DNA of 64,000 nt from Martinezella lusitana (GCF_016901135.1 NZ_JAFEVL010000073.1:310001-374000); one strand, 5' to 3'; shown: positions 32,653 through 41,655, numbered from the stretch's first letter. Program-made: numbers and translations. The notes: generated by a model from the letters alone, not told the origin.

Positions 32653-32961
32653 ATGCAAAAGATCCGTAAAGGCGACAAGGTTGTCGTATTGGCCGGCAAG
32701 GACAAGGGCCGCACCGGCGAAGTCATTCAAGTAATGCCGAAGGAAGACCGTGCGGTCGTCCGTGGCGTCAACGTCATCAAGCGCCACCAGCGCCAGACGC
32801 AGACCCAGGAAGCTGGCATTATCAGCAAGGAAGCCTCGCTTCACCTGTCCAACCTGGCGATCGTCGACAAGGACGGTAAGCCGACCCGCGTCGGTTTCAA
32901 GGTTGTAGAAGGCAAGAAGGTCCGCGTGGCCAAGACCTCGGGAGAAGTGATCGATGGCTGA
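32653..32961 (+). CDS. rplX: 50S ribosomal protein L24
   Basis: A 102-residue assembly-initiator protein with a KOW motif (KGDKVVVLAGKDKGRTGEVI) near its start. The rest, including HLSNLAIVDKDGKPTRVGFK, is standard. It overlaps rplE by eight bases. Confidence 0.97.
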   Translation: MQKIRKGDKVVVLAGKDKGRTGEVIQVMPKEDRAVVRGVNVIKRHQRQTQTQEAGIISKEASLHLSNLAIVDKDGKPTRVGFKVVEGKKVRVAKTSGEVIDG

Positions 32962-33511
32962 GGTAAAATACGAGCCGCGGCTCAAGAAGGAATACGGCGC
33001 CCGCATCCGTGCGGCCATGCAGGAGAAGTTCTCCTACGCCAACGAGATGCAGATCCCGAAGCTTGATAAGATCGTGATCAACATGGGCGTGGGCGAGGCA
33101 ACGGCTGATTCGAAGAAGCCGACCGTTGCTGCTGCCGATCTCGCAGCGATCGCCGGCCAGAAGCCGGTCATCACGCACGCACGCAATTCCATCGCAGGCT
33201 TCAAGGTCCGCGAGAATATGCCGATCGGCGCCAAGGTGACGCTGCGCGGCGCCCGCATGTATGAGTTCCTGGATCGTCTGGTCAACATCGCGCTTCCGCG
33301 CGTTCGCGACTTTCGCGGCCTGAACCCGAAGAGCTTTGACGGTCGTGGCAACTTTGCCATGGGCATCAAGGAACACATTGTGTTCCCTGAGATCAACTAC
33401 GACAAGGTTGATCAGATGTGGGGCATGGACATCATCGTTTGCACGACGGCGAACACGGACGACGAAGCTCGGGCTCTTTTGACAGAGTTCAACTTCCCGT
33501 TCCGTCAATAA
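32954..33511 (+). CDS. rplE: 50S ribosomal protein L5
   Basis: A 185-residue 5S rRNA-binding protein contacting P-site tRNA. It begins within rplX (eight-base overlap) with GGGAGAAG upstream. Family segments MQIPKLDKIVINMGVGEA and FPEINYDKVDQMWGMDIIV are visible. Confidence 0.97.
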   Translation: MAEVKYEPRLKKEYGARIRAAMQEKFSYANEMQIPKLDKIVINMGVGEATADSKKPTVAAADLAAIAGQKPVITHARNSIAGFKVRENMPIGAKVTLRGARMYEFLDRLVNIALPRVRDFRGLNPKSFDGRGNFAMGIKEHIVFPEINYDKVDQMWGMDIIVCTTANTDDEARALLTEFNFPFRQ

Positions 33512-33544
33512 CCGTAACGACGAGCGTAGAAAAGGAACCCTGAT

Positions 33545-33850
33545 ATGGCGAAGACAAGCGCAGTTGAAAAGAACAAGCGCCGCCGCAATACGGTTGCCAC
33601 CCAGGCCGCGAAGCGTGCTGCTCTGAAGGCAATCATCATGAACCAGTCTCTTTCGATCGAAGACCGGTTCAAGGCCACACTGAAGCTGGCATCGCTCCCG
33701 CGCGATGGATCGAAGACCCGTGTTCGCAATCGTTGCGAAGTGTCGGGCCGTCCGCGCGCCTACTACCGCAAACTGCGCATGTCGCGTATCGCGCTGCGTG
33801 AACTGGGCAATTTCGGCAAGGTGCCGGGCATTGTCAAGTCAAGCTGGTAA
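33545..33850 (+). CDS. rpsN: 30S ribosomal protein S14
   Basis: A 101-residue protein of the 30S head. It is the long, zinc-free form: the C-terminal region NRCEVSGRPRAYYRKLRMSR has a single Cys rather than the CxxC pairs of the short form. It starts after AAAAGGAACCCTGAT. Confidence 0.97.
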   Translation: MAKTSAVEKNKRRRNTVATQAAKRAALKAIIMNQSLSIEDRFKATLKLASLPRDGSKTRVRNRCEVSGRPRAYYRKLRMSRIALRELGNFGKVPGIVKSSW

Positions 33851-33862
33851 GGAGCAGATTAG

Positions 33863-34261
33863 ATGACTATGACTGATCCTTTGGGCGATATGCTCACCCG
33901 CATCCGCAATGGCGCTTCGCGCCGCAAGTCGTCGGTTTCGACGCCTGCGTCCAAGCTCCGTGCACGTGTTCTCGATGTTCTGCAGGCTGAAGGCTACATC
34001 CGTGGCTACTCCGTCGTCGATTTCGGCAACGGCAAGTCTGAGCTCAGCATCGAGCTGAAATACTATGAAGGCTCGTCGGTGATCCGTGAGATCGGCCGCG
34101 TGTCCAAGCCGGGCCGCCGAGTTTATGTCTCGGTTAAGTCCATTCCGCAGGTCGCGAACGGTCTCGGCATCACCATCCTTTCGACTCCGAAGGGTGTGAT
34201 GGCCGATCACCAGGCTCGTGAACAGAATGTTGGTGGCGAGGTTCTCTGCTCGGTCTTCTAA
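33863..34261 (+). CDS. rpsH: 30S ribosomal protein S8
   Basis: A 132-residue primary 16S rRNA-binding protein and, in E. coli, repressor of the spc operon. It starts MTMTDPLGDMLTRIRNGASR; the ATG two codons later is an alternative. The C-terminal STPKGVMADHQAREQNVGGE is the family signature. AAGGAG precedes the start. Confidence 0.97.
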   Translation: MTMTDPLGDMLTRIRNGASRRKSSVSTPASKLRARVLDVLQAEGYIRGYSVVDFGNGKSELSIELKYYEGSSVIREIGRVSKPGRRVYVSVKSIPQVANGLGITILSTPKGVMADHQAREQNVGGEVLCSVF

Positions 34262-34303
34262 GATCGGACAGGGATCTCCTTCGAAACAGACAGGTTTGAA
34301 AAA

Positions 34304-34837
34304 ATGTCTCGTATCGGTAAAAAGCCCGTTCAGGTGCCTGCAGGGATCACGGCCTCGGTTGATGGCCAAAAAGTGACTGCCAAGGGCCCCAAGGGTGAGC
34401 TGTTTTTCGTCGCTAACGACGAAATCGGTCTCAAGCTGGAAAACAATGCAATCGTCGTAACGCCGATTAACGACTCGAAGGATGCTCGCGCAAAGTGGGG
34501 CATGTCCCGCACGATGATCGAGAACATCTTCAAGGGTGTTAAGGACGGCTACGAGCGCAAGCTCGAAATCAACGGCGTCGGCTACCGTGCCTCCATGCAG
34601 GGCAAGAACCTGCAGCTCGCGCTCGGCTTCAGCCACGACGTGGTCTATGAGCCGCCGCAGGGTATCTCGATCGCTGTGCCGAAGCCGACGGAAATCGTCG
34701 TCACCGGCATCAACAAGCAGCAGGTCGGCCAGGTTGCCGCAGAAATCCGCGAATACCGCGGTCCTGAGCCCTACAAGGGCAAGGGTGTTAAGTATGCTGA
34801 CGAGCGCATCGTCCGCAAAGAAGGCAAGAAGAAGTAA
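34304..34837 (+). CDS. rplF: 50S ribosomal protein L6
   Basis: A 177-residue two-domain protein near the sarcin-ricin loop. It starts MSRIGKKPVQVPAGITASVD. The C-terminal signature EYRGPEPYKGKGVKYADERI is present. Normal length, 42 bases after rpsH. Confidence 0.97.
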   Translation: MSRIGKKPVQVPAGITASVDGQKVTAKGPKGELFFVANDEIGLKLENNAIVVTPINDSKDARAKWGMSRTMIENIFKGVKDGYERKLEINGVGYRASMQGKNLQLALGFSHDVVYEPPQGISIAVPKPTEIVVTGINKQQVGQVAAEIREYRGPEPYKGKGVKYADERIVRKEGKKK

Positions 34838-34849
34838 GGATCACGCGAA

Positions 34850-35212
34850 ATGGCTAGCAGGAAAGAAGCACTTGCGCGTCGCGCCAACCGCGTGCGCCGT
34901 CAAATCAAGGCGGTGGCCAATGGCCGTCCGCGCCTGTCGGTTCATCGCTCGTCAAAGAACATCTACGCCCAGGTCATCGATGACGCGGCTGGCAAGACCC
35001 TTGCGGCTGCCTCCACGCTCGACAAGGATCTGCGCGGTTCTCTGAAGACCGGTGCCGATACCGCCGCAGCTGCCCTGGTTGGCAAGCTCGTTGCCGAGCG
35101 CGCCTCCAAGGCCGGCGTGAAGGAAGTCGTGTTCGATCGCGGCGCCTTCATCTATCACGGCCGCATCAAGGCTCTCGCCGATGCGGCTCGCGAAGGCGGC
35201 CTGACCTTCTAA
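34850..35212 (+). CDS. rplR: 50S ribosomal protein L18
   Basis: A 120-residue 5S rRNA-binding protein with an N-terminal basic tail (RKEALARRANRVRRQIKAVA) and the C-terminal FDRGAFIYHGRIKALADAAR. It is followed by a 126-base spacer with two strong hairpins before rpsE, unusual within this otherwise compact operon. Confidence 0.97.
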   Translation: MASRKEALARRANRVRRQIKAVANGRPRLSVHRSSKNIYAQVIDDAAGKTLAAASTLDKDLRGSLKTGADTAAAALVGKLVAERASKAGVKEVVFDRGAFIYHGRIKALADAAREGGLTF

Positions 35213-35220
35213 TCAAGTTT

Positions 35221-35292
35221 CCGGCCGGCAGCCAATAGGCGCCGGCCGGATTTCACCGGACCGCAAATCTCCGTTTGGAGGTTGATGCGGTC
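35221..35292 (+). promoter_or_regulatory. Two hairpins in the rplR-rpsE spacer
   Basis: The first is CCGGCCGGC (35221-35229) with GCCGGCCGG (35241-35249), a perfect 9-bp stem. The second pairs GGACCGCA (35258-35265) with TGCGGTCC (35285-35292) and has an inner CTCC/GGAG. No T-runs follow, so these are more likely an RNA regulatory or processing element than a terminator. Function inferred. Confidence 0.5.
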
Positions 35293-35338
35293 CTTGTTGT
35301 TTGCCGATTGCACCCGGAAAAGAAAAAGGAAGAGGACA

Positions 35339-35908
35339 ATGGCACAGGAAAAGAGGGGCTCGCGGGATGACCGCCAGAGCCGTGACGAGCGCGATAGCGA
35401 ATTCGTCGACAAGCTGGTCGCGATCAACCGCGTCGCCAAGGTTGTAAAGGGTGGCCGCCGCTTCGGTTTCGCCGCTCTCGTTGTTGTTGGTGACCAGAAG
35501 GGCCGCGTAGGCTTCGGTCATGGCAAGGCACGCGAAGTGCCGGAAGCCATCCGCAAGGCCACCGAAAGCGCCAAGCGCGACCTGATCTTCGTACCGCTGC
35601 GCGACGGCCGTACGCTGCATCACGACGTCCATGGCCGCCATGGCGCCGGCAAGGTTCTGCTGCGCTCGGCCAAGGTCGGTACCGGCATCATCGCCGGCGG
35701 TCCGATGCGCGCCGTTTTCGAAACGCTCGGCGTTCATGACGTCGTTGCCAAGTCGACCGGTTCGTCGAACCCGTACAACATGGTTCGCGCCACGTTCGAC
35801 GCCCTGAAGCACCAGGTTCACCCGAAGGACATCGCAGCTCAGCGCGGCATCAAGTATGCCACCCTGCAGGCTCGTCGTACCGCTTCGGGCAACGCCTCCG
35901 AAGAATAA
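35339..35908 (+). CDS. rpsE: 30S ribosomal protein S5
   Basis: A 189-residue accuracy protein at the mRNA entry channel. A charged N-terminal extension (about 1-20) precedes the double-stranded-RNA-like domain with VKGGRRFGFAALVVVGDQKG. The loop where spectinomycin resistance arises appears unmodified in family terms. The ATG at 35339 was chosen because AAGGAAGAGG lies upstream and family starts agree; the longer frame to 35282 covers the spacer hairpin. Confidence 0.96.
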   Translation: MAQEKRGSRDDRQSRDERDSEFVDKLVAINRVAKVVKGGRRFGFAALVVVGDQKGRVGFGHGKAREVPEAIRKATESAKRDLIFVPLRDGRTLHHDVHGRHGAGKVLLRSAKVGTGIIAGGPMRAVFETLGVHDVVAKSTGSSNPYNMVRATFDALKHQVHPKDIAAQRGIKYATLQARRTASGNASEE

Positions 35909-35921
35909 GGGAGTTTGACCT

Positions 35922-36131
35922 ATGGCCAAGACGACCAAGAAGGCTGAAGCCAAGACCGTTACGGTCGAGCAGGTTGGCAGCCCGATCCGCCGTCCGGACG
36001 TTCAGCAGAAGACGCTGATCGGTCTCGGACTGAACAAGATGCACCGTCGCCGCACGCTGGAAGATACCCCGGCCGTTCGTGGCATGATCCGTGCTGTCCA
36101 GCATCTCGTTCGCGTTGTCGACGAGAAGTGA
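35922..36131 (+). CDS. rpmD: 50S ribosomal protein L30
   Basis: A 69-residue small protein with a Lys-rich N-terminal extension (MAKTTKKAEAK), then VTVEQVGSPIRRPDVQQKTL and LNKMHRRRTLEDTPAVRGMI. It is present in this lineage but absent from some bacteria. It starts after GGGAGTTTGACCT. Confidence 0.96.
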   Translation: MAKTTKKAEAKTVTVEQVGSPIRRPDVQQKTLIGLGLNKMHRRRTLEDTPAVRGMIRAVQHLVRVVDEK

Positions 36132-36148
36132 GCCGGAGGTAATTCGCT

Positions 36149-36634
36149 ATGAAATTGAATGAGATCAAGGATAACGAAGGCTCGACCCACAGCCGCAAGC
36201 GCCTCGGCCGCGGCATCGGCTCCGGCTCCGGCAAGACCGGTGGCCGTGGTGTGAAGGGTCAGAAGTCCCGTTCGGGTGTTGCGATCAACGGCTTCGAAGG
36301 TGGTCAGATGCCCATCTATCGTCGCCTGCCGAAGCGCGGCTTCACCAACATCTTCGCCGCCGATTACGTTGTCGTATCGCTGGCTCGCATTCAGGCTGCC
36401 GTCGATGCCGGCAAGCTCGATGCCAAGAAGACCGTTGATGCCGCTGCCCTCAAGGCTGCAGGCGTGATTCGCCGCGTCAAGGATGGCGTTCGCGTTCTCT
36501 CGGACGGCGAGCTGAAGGCGAAGATTACGCTTGAAGTTGCAGGCGCTTCCAAGTCTGCGGTCGAAAAGATCGAAAAGGCTGGCGGCTCCATCAAGCTGCT
36601 CGCTGCTGCCGCCGAAGCTTCTGCCGCAGAATAA
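36149..36634 (+). CDS. rplO: 50S ribosomal protein L15
   Basis: A 161-residue late-assembly protein. It has the Gly/Arg-rich N-terminal region GRGIGSGSGKTGGRGVKGQK and GGQMPIYRRLPKRGF. The C-terminal tail is Ala/Glu-rich (LLAAAAEASAAE). It is followed by a hairpin with a T-run, then secY. Confidence 0.97.
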   Translation: MKLNEIKDNEGSTHSRKRLGRGIGSGSGKTGGRGVKGQKSRSGVAINGFEGGQMPIYRRLPKRGFTNIFAADYVVVSLARIQAAVDAGKLDAKKTVDAAALKAAGVIRRVKDGVRVLSDGELKAKITLEVAGASKSAVEKIEKAGGSIKLLAAAAEASAAE

Positions 36635-36645
36635 TCTTATCAATA

Positions 36646-36678
36646 ATCGCCCGAGGTGCTTCACTTCGGGCGATTTTT
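36646..36678 (+). terminator. Terminator-like hairpin between rplO and secY
   Basis: ATCGCCCGAGGTG (36646-36658) pairs with CACTTCGGGCGAT (36662-36674) with one G-T wobble, followed by a TTTTTCT tail. It may reduce transcription into secY. Confidence 0.7.
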
Positions 36679-36858
36679 CTCCCATATGTGAGCCTCACGA
36701 ATCTGAACGATGCGGCAGTGTCTTTCCGGTTGACAACGGGAACCAAGGGTGAGGCGCCCGATTGCATGGCAATCCGCCCGAAGCCCGAATTTTGAACAAT
36801 TTACTTACTGATTCCGGACCCGGCCGATTATGCCGGAATTGGTAGTGCGGAGATTTGC

Positions 36859-38199
36859 ATGGCTTCTGCAGCGGAACAACTGGCGTCCAATCTCAATTTC
36901 TCGACTTTCGCCAAGGCCGAGGATCTCAAGAAGCGCTTGTGGTTTACGCTCGGCGCTCTCCTCGTCTACCGGCTCGGCACCCACATTCCGCTTCCTGGCC
37001 TCAATCCTGCCGCTTACGCCCAGGCTTTCCAGAATCAGTCGGGCGGTATCCTTGGCCTGTTCAACATGTTCTCGGGCGGTGCCGTGCAGCGCATGGCGAT
37101 CTTCGCGCTCGGCATCATGCCCTATATTTCAGCCTCGATTATCGTTCAGCTGATGACGTCGGTCGTGCCTTCGCTTGAGAACCTGAAGAAGGAAGGCGAG
37201 CAAGGCCGTAAGATCATCAACCAGTACACCCGCTACGGTACGGTGCTGCTCGGCGCATTGCAGGCTTACGGCATTGCGATCGGCCTTGAGCATGGCAACG
37301 GCGTCGTCATAGATCCAGGCTGGTTCTTCCGTCTTTCGACCGTCGTCACGCTGCTCGGCGGCACGATGTTCCTGATGTGGCTCGGCGAGCAGGTTACCTC
37401 GCGCGGCATCGGCAACGGTATTTCGCTGATCATCTTCGCGGGCATCGCGGCCGGGCTGCCGACGGCACTTGCCGGTACGCTCGAACTCGGCCGAACCGGC
37501 GCTCTGTCGACCGGTCTCATTCTTGCCGTGCTCGTCGTCGCTGTTCTGGTCATTGCGCTCATCGTTTTCGTCGAGCGCGCGCAGCGTCGTCTGCTGATCC
37601 AGTATCCTAAGCGACAGGTCGGCACGCGGATGTTCCAGGGCGATACGTCGCACCTGCCGCTGAAGCTGAACACGTCTGGTGTTATCCCGGCGATCTTTGC
37701 CTCGTCGCTGCTGCTGCTGCCTGCAACCGTCGCCGGTCTCGGCAACAACACGGCGCTGCCAACCTGGGTCACCTCGATCGTCGCGGCCCTCGGTCACGGC
37801 CAGCCGCTCTACATGGTGCTCTATGCCGGCCTGATCGCCTTCTTCGCCTTCTTCTATACCGCGCTGGTCTTCAACCCGAAGGACACGGCGGACAACTTGA
37901 AGAAGCACGGCGGCTTCATTCCCGGGATTCGTCCGGGCGAGCGCACCGCCGAATATATCGATTACGTGCTGACCCGCATCACGGTCATCGGCGCGATCTA
38001 CCTCGTCTTCGTCTGCATTCTGCCCGAAATTCTCGTGTCCCAGACCGGTATTCCCTTGTCTCTGGGTGGCACTTCGCTTCTGATCGTGGTTAGCGTAACG
38101 CTGGATACGGTGGCGCAGATTCAGGGTCACCTGATTGCACAGCAATATGAAGGCCTGATCAAGAAATCGAAGTTGCGTGGAGGAAAGAGGGGGCGATGA
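36859..38199 (+). CDS. secY: Preprotein translocase subunit SecY
   Basis: A 446-residue, ten-helix channel of the Sec translocon. Conserved parts include GTHIPLPGLN after the first helix, LGIMPYISASIIVQLM, and the cytoplasmic loop EYIDYVLTRITVIGAIYLVF. The cytoplasmic ERAQRRLLIQYPKRQVG loop binds SecA and ribosomes. It starts after GCGGAGATTTGC, 224 bases from rplO. adk follows with a four-base overlap. Confidence 0.97.
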   Translation: MASAAEQLASNLNFSTFAKAEDLKKRLWFTLGALLVYRLGTHIPLPGLNPAAYAQAFQNQSGGILGLFNMFSGGAVQRMAIFALGIMPYISASIIVQLMTSVVPSLENLKKEGEQGRKIINQYTRYGTVLLGALQAYGIAIGLEHGNGVVIDPGWFFRLSTVVTLLGGTMFLMWLGEQVTSRGIGNGISLIIFAGIAAGLPTALAGTLELGRTGALSTGLILAVLVVAVLVIALIVFVERAQRRLLIQYPKRQVGTRMFQGDTSHLPLKLNTSGVIPAIFASSLLLLPATVAGLGNNTALPTWVTSIVAALGHGQPLYMVLYAGLIAFFAFFYTALVFNPKDTADNLKKHGGFIPGIRPGERTAEYIDYVLTRITVIGAIYLVFVCILPEILVSQTGIPLSLGGTSLLIVVSVTLDTVAQIQGHLIAQQYEGLIKKSKLRGGKRGR

Positions 38200-38846
38200 G
38201 ACTCATACTTTTAGGGCCGCCGGGAGCAGGTAAGGGGACCCAGGCCCAGCGTATCGTGGAAAAGCACGGCATTCCGCAGCTTTCCACAGGCGATATGCTG
38301 CGGGCTGCGGTGGCGGCTGGGACTGAAGTTGGCAAGCGCGCCAAGGCCGTCATGGACGCCGGCAAGCTTGTTTCCGATGAGATCGTCAACGCCATCGTTT
38401 CCGAGCGCATCGATCAGCCGGATTGCGCCAGGGGTTTCATTCTCGACGGTTTCCCGCGCACTCTGGTGCAAGCGGATGCCACCGAGCGGATGCTGAAGGC
38501 CAAGGGTCTGGAGCTTTCCGTTGTCATCGAGCTCAAGGTTGATGATGCTGAACTGATTCGCCGCGTCTCCGGCCGTTATTCTTGCTCGAACTGCGGCAGT
38601 GTCTATCATGACACCGACAAGGTTCCGGCGACGGCTGGTCTCTGCGACAAATGCGGCTCGACGCATTTCAAGCGCCGGCCGGATGACAATGCCGAGACCA
38701 TGGCAACCCGTCTCCAAGTCTACTACAAGGAGACCTCTCCGCTGATCGGCTACTACTACGCCAAGGGCAAGCTGCAGAGCATCGACGGCATGGCCGATAT
38801 CGAGCATGTGACGGACAGCATCGAAGGTATCCTGGCTAAGCTTTAG
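38196..38846 (+). CDS. adk: Adenylate kinase with four-cysteine lid
   Basis: A 216-residue enzyme converting ATP and AMP to two ADP. The P-loop GPPGAGKGT is at 7-15, LDGFPRT is at 83-89, and the long LID is at about 122-160. The LID holds four cysteines (C130, C133, C150, C153), the CxxC-x16-CxxC pattern of metal-binding kinases. Its ATG overlaps the secY stop, so translation is coupled. The position usually taken by rpmJ in other phyla is occupied by adk here, common in alphaproteobacteria. Confidence 0.97.
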   Translation: MRLILLGPPGAGKGTQAQRIVEKHGIPQLSTGDMLRAAVAAGTEVGKRAKAVMDAGKLVSDEIVNAIVSERIDQPDCARGFILDGFPRTLVQADATERMLKAKGLELSVVIELKVDDAELIRRVSGRYSCSNCGSVYHDTDKVPATAGLCDKCGSTHFKRRPDDNAETMATRLQVYYKETSPLIGYYYAKGKLQSIDGMADIEHVTDSIEGILAKL

Positions 38847-39064
38847 ATAGCTTAAAATAAACTTGCCGGAGCGGTTGCTTTTTTGCGCTGATTCCGCTAA
38901 ACACCGCGCCAACTCGCGACATGCTATGCGATCGGCGCGGATTTCCATCGGGAAGTCCGGGTACGGTCGTTTTGACATGTTGCGGACTCAATCGAACAAG
39001 CAGCTCCCGGGCTGCATAACAAGACCCTTTGCCCTAAGGCAAAAGGAATGCAAGGAGAACAGGC

Positions 39065-39433
39065 GTGGCTCGTATCGCTGGCGTCAACATCCCGACTGCA
39101 AAGCGCGTAGTTATTGCGCTTCGTTACATTCACGGGATCGGACCGAAGTTTGCACAGGAAATCTGCGAGAAGGTCGGTATTCCGGCCGAGCGTCGCGTCA
39201 ATCAGTTGACGGATGCTGAAGTTCTGCAGATCCGCGAAACCATCGACCGTGACTATCAGGTCGAAGGTGACCTGCGTCGCGACACCGCGATGAACATCAA
39301 GCGTCTGATGGACCTGGGCAGCTACCGCGGCCTGCGTCATCGTCGCGGCTTGCCGGTTCGTGGCCAGCGCACGCACACCAATGCTCGTACCCGCAAGGGG
39401 CCGGCAAAGGCGATTGCTGGTAAGAAGAAGTAA
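39065..39433 (+). CDS. rpsM: 30S ribosomal protein S13
   Basis: A 122-residue protein forming intersubunit bridges and contacting P-site tRNA. It starts at GTG after AAGGAGAACAGGC with MARIAGVNIPTAKRVVIALR. RGLPVRGQRTHTNARTRKGP is the C-terminal signature. First gene of the alpha operon rpsM-rpsK-rpoA-rplQ; 218 bases separate it from adk, probably containing a promoter. Confidence 0.97.
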   Translation: MARIAGVNIPTAKRVVIALRYIHGIGPKFAQEICEKVGIPAERRVNQLTDAEVLQIRETIDRDYQVEGDLRRDTAMNIKRLMDLGSYRGLRHRRGLPVRGQRTHTNARTRKGPAKAIAGKKK

Positions 39434-39564
39434 TTTCCGGGCAACCGGATGGGGGAGGCTGGCGGTCCGCCGGCCTCTTTTGAGTTTGGAACGGCGCTAA
39501 TCGGGCGCCGCTCCGGTGGAGCCGCTGGCATTACGGCGGTGCAGAGATCCAAGAAAGGACTACC

Positions 39565-39954
39565 ATGGCCAAGGAAGCCGTACGCGTTCGCCGTCGCGAG
39601 CGTAAAAATATTTCGTCGGGCGTCGCACACGTCAACTCGACCTTCAACAACACGATGATCACCATCACCGACGCACAGGGCAACGCTATTGCCTGGTCGT
39701 CTGCTGGTGCCAAGGGCTTCAAGGGTTCGCGCAAGTCGACCCCGTTCGCTGCTCAGATCGCCGCTGAAGACTGCGCCAAGAAGGCTCAGGAACATGGCAT
39801 GAAGTCGCTGGAAGTTGAAGTTTGCGGTCCGGGCTCTGGTCGTGAATCCGCTCTGCGCGCGCTCCAGGCTGCTGGTTTCATGATCACGTCCATCCGCGAC
39901 GTGACCCCGATCCCGCACAATGGTTGCCGCCCGCGCAAGAAGCGTCGCGTCTGA
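39565..39954 (+). CDS. rpsK: 30S ribosomal protein S11
   Basis: A 129-residue platform protein near the anti-Shine-Dalgarno region. It starts MAKEAVRVRRRERKNISSGV and ends with the family signature VTPIPHNGCRPRKKRRV. It is 131 bases after rpsM, a wider gap than usual in this operon. Confidence 0.97.
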   Translation: MAKEAVRVRRRERKNISSGVAHVNSTFNNTMITITDAQGNAIAWSSAGAKGFKGSRKSTPFAAQIAAEDCAKKAQEHGMKSLEVEVCGPGSGRESALRALQAAGFMITSIRDVTPIPHNGCRPRKKRRV

Positions 39955-40057
39955 TCATCGCCACTCTCGACACCGGCCGGGGCAGATGCGCCCGGCTTGG
40001 TGTTTCTCAAGCTCGGTTGCCACGATTGGATGGTGGCAACGAACGGAAGGCAAAAAC

Positions 40058-41068
40058 ATGATTCAGAAAAACTGGCAGGAACTGATCAAGCCCAACAAGG
40101 TCGAGTTCACCTCGAGCGGCCGCACCAAGGCAACGCTCGTGGCCGAACCGCTGGAGCGTGGCTTCGGTCTCACCCTCGGCAACGCGCTTCGTCGCGTTCT
40201 GCTGTCCTCTCTGCGTGGCGCCGCTGTGACGGCCGTGCAGATCGACGGCGTGCTGCATGAGTTCTCCTCTATCCCGGGCGTCCGGGAAGACGTGACGGAC
40301 ATCGTGCTGAACATCAAGGAAATCGCCATCAAGATGGATGGCGATGATGCCAAGCGCATGGTTGTCCGCAAGCAGGGCCCAGGCGTGGTAACGGCTGGCG
40401 ACATCCAGACGGTCGGCGATATCGAAATCCTCAACCCCGAGCATGTTATCTGCACGCTCGACGAGGGCGCCGAAATCCGCATGGAATTCACCGTCAACAA
40501 CGGCAAGGGCTATGTCCCGGCCGAGCGCAATCGTGCGGAAGATGCCCCGATCGGTCTCATCCCGGTCGACAGCCTTTATTCGCCGGTCAAGAAGGTGTCC
40601 TACAAGGTTGAAAACACCCGTGAAGGACAGGTTCTCGACTACGACAAGCTGAGCATGTCGCTCGAAACCGATGGTTCGATCAGCGGTGAAGATGCTGTCG
40701 CTTTCGCGGCTCGCATCCTGCAGGATCAGCTTGGCGTGTTCGTCAACTTCGACGAGCCGCAGAAGGAAACCGAAGAGGAAGCAGTTACCGAACTCGCTTT
40801 CAACCCGGCTCTCCTCAAGAAGGTGGACGAACTCGAACTGTCCGTTCGCTCGGCAAATTGCCTGAAGAACGACAACATCGTCTACATCGGCGACCTCATT
40901 CAGAAGACCGAAGCAGAAATGCTCCGCACGCCGAATTTTGGTCGCAAGTCGCTGAACGAAATCAAGGAAGTTCTCGCTTCCATGGGTCTACACCTCGGCA
41001 TGGAAGTGCCGGCATGGCCGCCTGAGAACATCGAAGATCTCGCCAAGCGTTACGAAGACCAATACTAA
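40058..41068 (+). CDS. rpoA: DNA-directed RNA polymerase subunit alpha
   Basis: A 336-residue protein. The N-terminal assembly domain includes RGFGLTLGNALRRVLLSSL and the dimer interface. A linker rich in Glu (about 236-246) leads to the C-terminal domain with LKNDNIVYIGDLIQKTEAEM and the helix LRTPNFGRKSLNEIKEVL, which binds UP elements and activators. The ATG at 40058 follows GGAAGGCAAAAAC; an upstream extension in frame covers rpsK sequence and was dropped. Confidence 0.98.
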   Translation: MIQKNWQELIKPNKVEFTSSGRTKATLVAEPLERGFGLTLGNALRRVLLSSLRGAAVTAVQIDGVLHEFSSIPGVREDVTDIVLNIKEIAIKMDGDDAKRMVVRKQGPGVVTAGDIQTVGDIEILNPEHVICTLDEGAEIRMEFTVNNGKGYVPAERNRAEDAPIGLIPVDSLYSPVKKVSYKVENTREGQVLDYDKLSMSLETDGSISGEDAVAFAARILQDQLGVFVNFDEPQKETEEEAVTELAFNPALLKKVDELELSVRSANCLKNDNIVYIGDLIQKTEAEMLRTPNFGRKSLNEIKEVLASMGLHLGMEVPAWPPENIEDLAKRYEDQY

Positions 41069-41074
41069 GGCCGC

Positions 41075-41095
41075 AAGCGCTCCGATGGAGCGCTT
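41075..41095 (+). other. Hairpin between rpoA and rplQ
   Basis: AAGCGCTCC (41075-41083) and GGAGCGCTT (41087-41095) form a 9-bp stem with a three-base loop. Only two A bases and no T-run follow, so it is probably a processing or mRNA-stability element. Confidence 0.5.
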
Positions 41096-41209
41096 AAAGC
41101 TTGGCCTTAGAATTTTTGAATTGCGCATGTACCTTTCGCTCCATAGAGCGGGACATGCGCTCGTTTCAAACGGCAGGCGAGTGATGCCTGCAAGTGAAGG
41201 AGAATAGCC

Positions 41210-41632
41210 ATGCGCCACGGTAAAGCCGGCCGCAAGCTGAATAGAACCGCTAGCCACCGTAAGGCGATGTTCGCCAACATGGCGGCTTCGCTCATCAACC
41301 ATGAGCAGATCGTCACCACGCTCCCGAAGGCGAAGGAAATTCGTCCGATCGTCGAGAAGCTGGTTACCCTCGGCAAGCGCGGCGACCTGCACGCTCGTCG
41401 TCAGGCCATCTCGCAGATCCGCGACGCCGTTGTCGTCGCCAAGCTGTTCGATGCGATCGCAACGCGCTACGCCACCCGCAACGGCGGCTACCTGCGCATC
41501 ATGAAGGCCGGCTTCCGCCAGGGCGACAATGCCGCTCTCGCAGTCGTCGAATTCGTCGATCGTGACACCTCTGCCAAGGGCGCAGCCGACAAGGCTCGCG
41601 TTGCTGCCGAGGAAGAAGCTGCAGCCGCTTAA
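41210..41632 (+). CDS. rplQ: 50S ribosomal protein L17
   Basis: A 140-residue protein near the tunnel exit. It starts MRHGKAGRKLNRTASHRKAM, the family signature, and ends in an Ala-rich acidic tail. Last gene of the alpha operon, followed by a strong terminator. Confidence 0.97.
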   Translation: MRHGKAGRKLNRTASHRKAMFANMAASLINHEQIVTTLPKAKEIRPIVEKLVTLGKRGDLHARRQAISQIRDAVVVAKLFDAIATRYATRNGGYLRIMKAGFRQGDNAALAVVEFVDRDTSAKGAADKARVAAEEEAAAA

Positions 41633-41655
41633 GGCAAGCTTCGAATAAAAGATCG

